From assembly GCA_044507115.1 (NCBI GenBank), contig JBIQJZ010000039.1, forward strand, positions 1-21,160: a stretch of DNA of 21,160 nt, written 5' to 3'. The stretch comes from Chryseosolibacter sp044507115. GTDB taxonomy: Bacteria; Bacteroidota; Bacteroidia; Cytophagales; Cyclobacteriaceae. Positions 1-5,228 of this stretch are shown here, in pieces (the first letter of the stretch is position 1; every line of letters begins with the position of its first letter). A program made the translations under genes and the position numbers. A model generated the notes under the pieces. The model had not been told where the DNA came from and ran no database searches. It saw nothing but the letters and a program-made list of their open reading frames with translations.

Positions 1-483
1 GTTGGTAACGGCTACGCCGGGGACCCGACCCTGCAACATTTCAGCCAGGGTTGTCACGGGCTGATTCTCGAACTGCTTAGGAGAAATTGATGCGACTGAT
101 CCGGTGAGATCGCTCTTCTTCTGTGTTCCGTATCCGACGACAACTACTTCCTCCAGTGTCTTGAGGTCTTGTTTCAGAGTAATTGACAGAGAAGTTTGAC
201 TTCCGGGTTGGATCTCCTGGCTTAGGTAGCCGATAAATGAAAACACCAACACTGCGTTCGGGTCTGCCACGCGCAGTTCGAATCGCCCTTCGACGTCTGT
301 GGTCGTACCGGTTGTTGTTCCCTTTATCAGGATGTTGACGCCTGGAAGTGGAACGCGATCTTCCCCCGTGACCTCTCCATGCACAAGCCTTTCCGACTGT
401 GCGGCGGCACTGAGCCAGCAAAACAGGCATAGCGCAGCTATGCCCGCTCTTCGTAAAACATTTCGTGTAAAGTTAGGTTTCAT
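1..483 (-). CDS. SusC-like TonB-dependent outer membrane receptor, N-terminal part (runs off left edge)
   Basis: Reading from ATG at 483 to the window edge gives 161 codons with no stop, so only the N-terminus is present. Seen: a signal peptide at about residues 1-27 (basic MKPNFTRN start, hydrophobic core, cut near SAAAQ). A carboxypeptidase-regulatory-like beta-sandwich follows at about 32-110 (GVNILIKGTTTGTTTDVEG, FSFIGY). Next comes the SusC hallmark EEVVVVGYGTQKKSDLTGSV and the start of the plug domain (LAEMLQGRVPGV). Family knowledge: SusC proteins form the outer-membrane channel of SusCD pairs that import glycans or other oligomers using TonB energy. The missing part should include the barrel, and a susD gene is expected beyond the left edge. 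The GntR regulator directly upstream on the same strand is the likely controller (inference). Substrate cannot be told from this fragment. Confidence 0.95.
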   Translation of the reverse strand, partial: MKPNFTRNVLRRAGIAALCLFCWLSAAAQSERLVHGEVTGEDRVPLPGVNILIKGTTTGTTTDVEGRFELRVADPNAVLVFSFIGYLSQEIQPGSQTSLSITLKQDLKTLEEVVVVGYGTQKKSDLTGSVASISPKQFENQPVTTLAEMLQGRVPGVAVTN

Positions 484-503
484 AGATGATGGTTTAAATT
501 GTT

Positions 504-527
504 CTAAAGTAGATATGTCTGATTTAT
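504..527 (-). promoter_or_regulatory. Putative susC promoter -7 element with adjoining operator-like site (proximal copy)
   Basis: On the minus strand TACTTTAG (504-511) matches 7 of 8 positions of the Bacteroidota -7 consensus TAnnTTTG, 20 bp before the susC start codon. No TTG lies at the usual -33 distance. Directly upstream, 511-527 reads AGATATGTCTGATTTAT on the plus strand, a near copy of the element at 601-617 (15 of 17 bases). It sits where it could control polymerase access. The GntR protein encoded just upstream is the obvious candidate ligand, but this is inference. Confidence 0.4.
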
Positions 528-600
528 TGTGGCGCGTCCGTATTCCGGACCTGCTAGAGGGGTCTTTTAAGAATACCCAGAACTCACACCCCTTTAGGGC

Positions 601-617
601 ATATATGTCTGATATAT
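601..617. promoter_or_regulatory. Operator-like site upstream of susC (distal copy)
   Basis: ATATATGTCTGATATAT on the plus strand has 6-bp inverted arms (ATATAT / ATATAT) around a GTCTG centre. The 11-base core ATATGTCTGAT recurs exactly 90 bp away at 513-523. Two similar sites in one 217-bp intergenic region suggest a transcription factor that binds twice, possibly with looping. The likely binder is the adjacent FCD-type GntR regulator (inference). Confidence 0.4.
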
Positions 618-700
618 AGGATGAAATTAGAAAATCTACACATTCATGTCAAGCGGGTTCGTAGTATTTCTCTTAAAAGATGCTAATGATGCCCCCCTGG

Positions 701-1387
701 TCAGGCTACGATGTTATAGTGTGGCTCAAAATGCTTCTGCATCGCCACCCGGAATTCTTCAGGGTTTCCCCGCCTCAGCACTTCGATCAGATCGGTATGG
801 GTCACCGACGACGGTGGAAAAGGTTGCTTCAGATGCGCGTTGTAGTCTGTAATGTATTGAAACAACGGGAGCAGCATCTTTTGAAACCGGATTAAGGTCT
901 CATTTCTGGTAATTCGGTAGAGTTCGGAATGAAATCGGGAATCGGCCTGTACACGTTCCATCTTGGACTGCGCCTTCTTCTCTTCTTCTACTATGTCCCC
1001 CAACTTGCGTAGGTCTTTCTCTGTCAACCGCGGAAACAGGAAATCTCCCAGGCCGACCTCTAGCATCAGGCGAAGCTGGAACAATTGAATAATGGACTCG
1101 TGGGCGAGGAACTGCGGTTTCAGCAGGCGCTCCATGCCGCTGAATATATCCGGTTCTGACATCACCGTTCCTCTTCTCTTCCGCACATCAATGAGACCCA
1201 ACATTCTCAAGCGACTCATCGCCTCGCGCACTACACTTCGACTAACACCCAGAGCTTCAACGAGTTCTACTTCCTTTGGAATCGGATCGCCCGGTTTGAG
1301 ATTGCGCTGCTTGAAAAATTCCAGCAATCGCTCTTCCACCTGGTCCGTCATCGTAATACTGGTCACTGGAGTAAGCGCTTCATGCAT
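701..1387 (-). CDS. FadR-subfamily GntR transcriptional regulator (wHTH + FCD)
   Basis: A 228-residue regulator. The N-terminal winged helix runs from about residue 10 to 80 (FFKQRNLKPGDPIPKEVELV, then GVSRSVVREAMSRLRMLGLI and a wing KRRGTVM). The C-terminal FCD domain is all-helical, with the typical D..FH pair (DSRFHSELYRIT) and late His residues (THTDLIE, MQKHFEPH) that in this family usually bind a metal and an acidic sugar or organic acid. The ORF could start at 1447, but that ATG lies inside a palindrome and between promoter elements, so the start at 1387 (MHEALTPVTSITM) is preferred. The gene precedes a SusC receptor on the same strand, separated by 217 bp. It probably controls that uptake locus and itself (inference). 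The effector is unknown. Confidence 0.9.
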   Translation of the reverse strand: MHEALTPVTSITMTDQVEERLLEFFKQRNLKPGDPIPKEVELVEALGVSRSVVREAMSRLRMLGLIDVRKRRGTVMSEPDIFSGMERLLKPQFLAHESIIQLFQLRLMLEVGLGDFLFPRLTEKDLRKLGDIVEEEKKAQSKMERVQADSRFHSELYRITRNETLIRFQKMLLPLFQYITDYNAHLKQPFPPSSVTHTDLIEVLRRGNPEEFRVAMQKHFEPHYNIVA

Positions 1388-1437
1388 GATTTTGGAGTTA
1401 TCGCGTGGTACATGTCCATTAATAAGGACGAGTCTCA

Positions 1438-1472
1438 CAAATATCATATAAATATGATATATTAGACAACAA
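1438..1472 (-). promoter_or_regulatory. gntR promoter with palindromic operator in the -33/-7 spacer
   Basis: On the minus strand, TTG (1467-1469) is followed after 21 bp by GATATTTG (1438-1445), which matches 7 of 8 positions of TAnnTTTG. Between and overlapping them is a perfect palindrome, 1441-1460: arms ATATCATAT and ATATGATAT around a central AA. A repressor bound there would block polymerase. The start of transcription would fall near 1430, about 45 bases before the preferred start codon. Autoregulation by the encoded GntR protein is inference. Confidence 0.5.
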
Positions 1473-1519
1473 GACGCGATAAATCGCTACAAGGTCACTC
1501 CTACTCCGCCAAGCGCAAT

Positions 1520-2353
1520 TCAGGATCGGTTGGCCGCCCTTCGCAATGCGGCTATATCGAACTTGGCCATCTGCATCATAGCTGCTGTGACAGCTTCTTT
1601 GGTTGCCGGATCGTTCATCAGTTTCGATAATTCAGCCGGTATCACCTGCCACCATACACCGTACCGGTCTTGTATCCAACCACAGCGACTTTCTTTCCCA
1701 CCATCAGCAAAACGCTTCCAGTAGTAGTCGATCTCCTCCTGATTGTCGCATTCGATCACGGTAGAGTTTCCCTCCGTGAAGTCAAAAGCGTGTTTTTCCG
1801 CGCCTCCGCTCATTGCATTGAAGATACAGTCATGTGCCCTGAACTGGGCAAAGATCACCGGACCTCCTTCAGGATATGCCATTAATCGGGTACTCTCTTT
1901 GAATACCGATGTATAGAACTCAACCGCCTCGTCTACTAACCCGCTCTTTTCGTTTGCGAACAGAAATGCGGGTACCACCTTTTGCGGATTGTTGATGGCA
2001 TCCACGTCGAGTTGCCAATTGACACCAAACTTGTCTTCAACCCAGGCGTATAGCGGACTCCAGTCGTATTTGTCAAGCGGCATCCGCACCTTACCCCCTT
2101 CGCTGAGCCGGGCGTACCATTGCCTGGTCTTGTCGGCATCACCACTACCATAGGCAAAATAAGAGACGGCTGGGGAGGGACTGAACTGAGCACCTCCGTT
2201 CAACCCCATGAAACGGGTGCCGTTCAATTCAAATATGACAACCATTGGACCTGCAGAAGCCACGCGGGCATCTTCAAACACCGAGCAATAGAATTCAGCT
2301 GCCTCCCGGGCATTGTTGTCGAACCAGATACAAGGATAGAGTTTCGTATTCAT
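1520..2353 (-). CDS. Tandem PhnB-like VOC superfamily protein (two 3-dmu-9_3-mt domains)
   Basis: 277 residues with two copies of the PhnB-like glyoxalase/VOC fold. Copy 1 spans about residues 3-118 (LYPCIWFDNNAREAAEFYCS to DKFGVNWQLDVDA). Copy 2 spans about 126-245 (VVPAFLFANEKSGLVDEAVE to DRYGVWWQVIPAEL). Both end with the D-[KR]-[FY]-G-V-x-W-Q signature. A C-terminal tail (LMNDPATKEAVTAAMMQMAK) is common in this family. Such proteins are often annotated as 3-demethylubiquinone methyltransferase, but they have no methyltransferase fold, and their real substrate is unknown. It is the last gene of the Crp-led cassette, starting 2 bp after the stop of the SRPBCC-DinB gene. No signal peptide, so cytoplasmic. 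Confidence 0.88.
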   Translation of the reverse strand: MNTKLYPCIWFDNNAREAAEFYCSVFEDARVASAGPMVVIFELNGTRFMGLNGGAQFSPSPAVSYFAYGSGDADKTRQWYARLSEGGKVRMPLDKYDWSPLYAWVEDKFGVNWQLDVDAINNPQKVVPAFLFANEKSGLVDEAVEFYTSVFKESTRLMAYPEGGPVIFAQFRAHDCIFNAMSGGAEKHAFDFTEGNSTVIECDNQEEIDYYWKRFADGGKESRCGWIQDRYGVWWQVIPAELSKLMNDPATKEAVTAAMMQMAKFDIAALRRAANRS

Positions 2354-2355
2354 GA

Positions 2356-3411
2356 CTATTTTGGAAAGCCCGCGCTCGCCTTCACTTCTTTGATCTGAAG
2401 TGTATGCCGCGCGGTATGAGCTGCCAGGAACAACATGTACTGATAGACGTCCACCGCGCCGCCGGGTGAGTCCTGCACGCGGTTGCGCATCTCGTCAACC
2501 GGCGTGCTCGTGATAAAGTTATGAATCTCCGACCGCTTCTGCTTCAACGCAGTGAGTGCTGTTACAGCATCCTCATATCTGCCCTTTGCTACCAACGCAT
2601 CCATAGCCTTGTACTTCTCGCTGCGATTTTGCATCATGAACTTGATATCGCTGTCGGAATACTTGATCTCGCCACGGCGTTCGGGGTTGGCGGGTTTCCC
2701 CATAAAACCTTGTATCATATCAAAAAGCATGTCCTCGGTTAGCACGATATGTTCCAGGCAATCGCCTACTGACCAGACGCTGTCCGAAGGTCGATAACTC
2801 AATTGTGCGGCATTGAGTGATGCGACCGACTTTTCAAGTACGTCGTATGTCTCATTGTAGTAGCGAATCAAGGCTGTGCTATCACCGTTCGAATCGCCCG
2901 ACTCCAGCACTTCTTTGAGATTCCGGAGACCGGTTTCGAAATCCTTGTTCATATCCATGAACACACCTGCCAGGTTCCACGGGTATGGAGACGTACCCGC
3001 GATTCCCCAGGTTACTTCGGTCTTACCGGGGTCTACCTCGCTTAAGGCGAAGTAGCCTTGCGGCGGCTCTCCGAAACCAAAATCAAGTTTGGACAGGATA
3101 GAATCGTATTCTACAATGCGGGTTATCGTCTGCGAGCCATTACCAACAACCTCGCTCTCCCACCGTAGTACGAATCCTTCAGTGCCATCAGCACCTGCGG
3201 GAATAACTTTTATCTGCGGATCCATCTTGAACCATACGCCGAACTCCTGCTGGTTGCCGACATACTTCACGTAGTCGAATACTTCGTGACGAGGTTTGTC
3301 GATGGTGACCGTACCGTGCGCTCTGAAGTCGTTCGGTACAAAAAGTGCTGCCACCAACGGTATCGCCAGTAACACCGCCAGTACAATAACAATGATCTTA
3401 ATGGTTCTCAT
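2356..3411 (-). CDS. Membrane-anchored SRPBCC-DinB fusion protein
   Basis: 351 residues. Residues 4-24 form one hydrophobic segment (IKIIVIVLAVLLAIPLVAAL), a probable membrane anchor. Residues about 30-170 are an SRPBCC (polyketide-cyclase/START-like) ligand-binding domain: FRAHGTVTIDKPRHEVFDYV, a central W, and a C-terminal helix DMNKDFETGLRNLKEVLE. Residues about 178-345 are a DinB/YfiT-like four-helix domain. Its three-His metal site is visible: H221 in GDCLEHIVLTE, and H332 and H336 in AAHTARHTLQI. Family knowledge: DinB-fold proteins are often metal-dependent thiol transferases or hydrolases. Fusion of the two domains in one chain is unusual. The translation order places it between the AHSA1-like gene (33 bp upstream) and the tandem VOC gene (2 bp downstream). 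Reaction and substrate are unknown. Confidence 0.82.
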   Translation of the reverse strand: MRTIKIIVIVLAVLLAIPLVAALFVPNDFRAHGTVTIDKPRHEVFDYVKYVGNQQEFGVWFKMDPQIKVIPAGADGTEGFVLRWESEVVGNGSQTITRIVEYDSILSKLDFGFGEPPQGYFALSEVDPGKTEVTWGIAGTSPYPWNLAGVFMDMNKDFETGLRNLKEVLESGDSNGDSTALIRYYNETYDVLEKSVASLNAAQLSYRPSDSVWSVGDCLEHIVLTEDMLFDMIQGFMGKPANPERRGEIKYSDSDIKFMMQNRSEKYKAMDALVAKGRYEDAVTALTALKQKRSEIHNFITSTPVDEMRNRVQDSPGGAVDVYQYMLFLAAHTARHTLQIKEVKASAGFPK

Positions 3412-3444
3412 AACTTAGGTTAATGGGGTTGATTTTATCGCCTA

Positions 3445-3864
3445 TCATTTGACGCGATGCTCCGTGTATTGTTTAAACTGATTGAGAATAGCCTGCCACC
3501 CTGCCTTCTGCATGTCCACCGGATTTTCATCTTCCGCTTCAAAGACGGTCGTTAGTCGTACTTTATCACCGACCGACTCAAATGATGTGATGACCCTCCG
3601 ACCATCGGCCATGGTGTATGCGATCCTGCTCATAGGTATCACTTCATCGTAGACGGCGGTAAAATCAAATCCTCCACTTCCGTCTTTCGCTTCCATGCGA
3701 GCGAAGTACTCCCCACCGACGCGCAGATCGTTGCGGGCGTCGGGGCAATGCCAATCACTGGAAGCAAAGTTCCATTTGACAATGTGGGCGGGTTCCGTGT
3801 AGCGCTGCCACACGTCCTGAACGTTTCCTTTAATATCCGCTTCAATTGTGATGCTTTTTTCCAT
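3445..3864 (-). CDS. SRPBCC family protein, AHSA1-like
   Basis: 139 residues covering one SRPBCC domain with AHSA1-type features. These are the opening strand ITIEADIKGNVQDVWQRYTE, then HIVKWNFASSDWHCPDARND, a GGEYFARMEAKDG hairpin, a T.FE pattern (VITSFESVGDKVRLTTVFEA), and the closing amphipathic helix MQKAGWQAILNQFKQYTE. The fold binds hydrophobic ligands in a deep cavity. Despite the family name, small bacterial members like this are not shown to activate Hsp90. It lies in the middle of the Crp-led cassette, 57 bp after the VOC gene and 33 bp before the SRPBCC-DinB gene. Cytoplasmic, with no signal peptide. Function unknown. Confidence 0.88.
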   Translation of the reverse strand: MEKSITIEADIKGNVQDVWQRYTEPAHIVKWNFASSDWHCPDARNDLRVGGEYFARMEAKDGSGGFDFTAVYDEVIPMSRIAYTMADGRRVITSFESVGDKVRLTTVFEAEDENPVDMQKAGWQAILNQFKQYTEHRVK

Positions 3865-3921
3865 ATGAGATTGTATTTCAAGTCACACTGCCGAGAGACC
3901 ATGGTGCGACTAACAGTGTCA

Positions 3922-4320
3922 CTAACTCATTGAGTACAGACCGAACGGATTGCCTTCGCTATCGACGCAAATCGAACTGAATCCAAATTCTCCAATCGAA
4001 AACTTACTACGAGTAACCTTCCCACCTGCTGCTGCTACGCGACCTTCTTCCACACTGCAATCCATGCAGGGGAAGTAAACCATCGTGTTAACGCACGCCC
4101 CATCGCCTTCTTTCGTTCCAGGCATTTCAATCAGGGCGCCAGAAACGGATGTGTCATCCATCTCTCCCGGTGCCGAGAAAAACGACATCTTCATGCCACT
4201 GGAACCGTCGGGCACAGGAATATCGTGAAACACCGTTCCCAGCACTGTGTGATAAAATTTCTTGGCTCTATTTATGTCCTTGACATAGATCTCAAACCAG
4301 CAGACAACATTTTTGTTCAT
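3922..4320 (-). CDS. Single-unit VOC family protein (glyoxalase/bleomycin resistance-like)
   Basis: 132 residues forming two beta-alpha-beta-beta-beta units. The N-terminal unit reads VVCWFEIYVKDINRAKKFYH with the usual VLG turn. The C-terminal unit starts at about residue 76 (NTMVYFPCMDCSVEEGRVAA) and ends with SEGNPFGLYS, the typical VOC ending of D.EGN.FGL type. The family includes lyases, dioxygenases and drug-binding proteins. This subtype (often COG3324-like) has no assigned substrate. It is the first structural gene after the Crp/Fnr-type regulator, 79 bp downstream of it on the same strand. A weak -7-like TACATTTA in that gap could give extra transcription. Confidence 0.85.
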   Translation of the reverse strand: MNKNVVCWFEIYVKDINRAKKFYHTVLGTVFHDIPVPDGSSGMKMSFFSAPGEMDDTSVSGALIEMPGTKEGDGACVNTMVYFPCMDCSVEEGRVAAAGGKVTRSKFSIGEFGFSSICVDSEGNPFGLYSMS

Positions 4321-4399
4321 TTCCTTCTTGTTTGGCTTCGTGTAGTAAATGTATTAGCGACGAACGGAAGCGAACTTGTCCTATGGCAAGAAATGAGTG

Positions 4400-4972
4400 C
4401 TACGATATCTCTTTTCGAATACGGCTGAACGATGTCTCTGTAATACCCAGGTAACTGGCAATGTTCCGCAACGGCGCCTGCAGCACCACCTGTGGCTTCT
4501 CTTTGATAAGTTGCAGATATCGTTCTTTCGCAGAGGTCGTTACCATCTCAAGGGAACGTTGTTTGAAATAAAATAAGCTACTTGTCATCCACAACCTGCC
4601 CCACTCAGTAAACCCCGCAATCGAATGGAACAGCTCCTGGAACACAGTAAAATTGAGCTTCCAGCACTCGCAGTCGGTCAGCGCCTGGATATTCTCGGGA
4701 GTCGGTATCCGGTTAAACAGGGAGAGTACTTCGATCGCGAGATCGGACTCGCAGAAAAAGTCAGTAGTGATATCGTTGCCTTCGGTATCGTAGACGAACG
4801 AGCGCATGAGACCTTTCTGAATGATCAGATAGCTGTTGGCCGTTTCTCCCTGCTTCAAAACAAAATCGCCCTTCTTGTATGTAACACATTCATGTGCGTC
4901 GATGAGGCGGTCCAACTCCTCTGGCCGGATCATCGGGTGAGTGTATATCTGATTCAGTAACGGATTTTTCAT
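4400..4972 (-). CDS. Crp/Fnr family transcriptional regulator
   Basis: 190 residues from the chosen start at 4972 (MKNPLLNQIYTHPMIRPEEL). An upstream ATG at 5002 would lie on top of the predicted promoter and is rejected. Residues about 20-110 are a cyclic-nucleotide-binding-type beta-roll (KKGDFVLKQGETANSYLIIQ, GLMRSFVYDTEGNDITTDFF). A long helix follows (SSLFYFKQRSLEMVTTSAKE). The C-terminal HTH sits at about 165-190 (LRNIASYLGITETSFSRIRK). No Fnr-type cysteine cluster or heme motif is evident, and the cAMP-pocket Arg-Ser pair is not conserved, so the ligand is unknown. This form is typical of the many Bacteroidota Crp-like regulators. It leads the VOC/SRPBCC cassette and probably controls it (inference). 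Confidence 0.9.
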   Translation of the reverse strand: MKNPLLNQIYTHPMIRPEELDRLIDAHECVTYKKGDFVLKQGETANSYLIIQKGLMRSFVYDTEGNDITTDFFCESDLAIEVLSLFNRIPTPENIQALTDCECWKLNFTVFQELFHSIAGFTEWGRLWMTSSLFYFKQRSLEMVTTSAKERYLQLIKEKPQVVLQAPLRNIASYLGITETSFSRIRKEIS

Positions 4973-4999
4973 GCATGACGACAACGCGGGTCGAAAGAA

Positions 5000-5030
5000 C
5001 AAGTTTACTGATCATGCTCAAGAATTACAA
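5000..5030 (-). promoter_or_regulatory. Putative promoter of the Crp-led cassette
   Basis: On the minus strand TTG (5028-5030) is followed after 20 bp by TAAACTTG (5000-5007), which matches 7 of 8 positions of the Bacteroidota -7 consensus. Transcription would begin near 4993, about 20 bases before the start codon at 4972. The -33 TTG lies within one arm of the inverted repeat at 5024-5062. Confidence 0.5.
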
Positions 5031-5062
5031 GGGTGTTCGGGTATCGGGACGATTCTTGTAAT
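5024..5062. repeat. Inverted repeat overlapping the cassette promoter
   Basis: ATTACAAG (5024-5031) and CTTGTAAT (5055-5062) are perfect 8-bp inverted arms with a 23-base loop. In minus-strand RNA the stem extends to 10 pairs with one G-U. It lies 17 bases past the stop of the small lipoprotein gene and on the -33 element of the next promoter. It could be a weak terminator of the upstream operon or a regulator site. There is no U-run after it, which argues against an intrinsic terminator. Confidence 0.3.
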
Positions 5063-5078
5063 CCGGATATAGCACGCC

Positions 5079-5213
5079 CTATTTTTCAGTCGTGTACGCC
5101 GCGACTTCTTCATTTGCCGCATGTTGTTCAACACCTGTTGAATCTTTTTGATAACATGCACATATCGTTGTCAAAGCGAGCCACACGCCCGCGATTGGAT
5201 AGTATAACTTCAT
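5079..5213 (-). CDS. Small predicted lipoprotein, 44 residues
   Basis: ATG at 5213 opens a 44-codon frame that ends in TAG at 5079-5081. The product starts MKLYYPIAGVWLALTTICAC. This is a short basic start, a hydrophobic stretch to residue 17, then I-C-A-C at 17-20, which fits a lipobox with Cys20 as the lipidated residue. Only about 25 residues remain after cleavage (ending EEVAAYTTEK), and they are polar and rich in acid residues. The frame begins 15 bp after the stop of the cytochrome gene on the same strand, so it is probably co-transcribed with it. No recognised family and no strong ribosome site. The frame could be chance, but signal peptide, lipobox and spacing agree. A role as a small partner or anchor for the cytochrome protein would be speculation. 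Confidence 0.5.
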   Translation of the reverse strand: MKLYYPIAGVWLALTTICACYQKDSTGVEQHAANEEVAAYTTEK

Positions 5214-5228
5214 GTTCGGGTTGTAGGA

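Noticed and set aside
554..597. Inverted repeat CTAGAGGGGT / ACCCCTTTAG between gntR and susC
   Set aside because: Nine of ten bases pair but the loop is 24 bases and no T-run follows; it might be part of the control region, but is too weak to call a terminator or operator.
1476..1487. Short palindrome GCGAT-AA-ATCGC upstream of gntR
   Set aside because: Twelve bases with 5-bp arms can occur by chance, and it lies upstream of the -33 element with no second copy seen.
1520..2353. 3-demethylubiquinone-9 3-methyltransferase as a product name
   Set aside because: This common database label does not fit: the sequence is two VOC units with no SAM-binding methyltransferase motif.
5002..5002. Upstream ATG (MFFRPALSSC) as start of the Crp-type gene
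   Set aside because: It coincides with the predicted -7 element at 5000-5007, and the 10 extra residues are not typical of the family.
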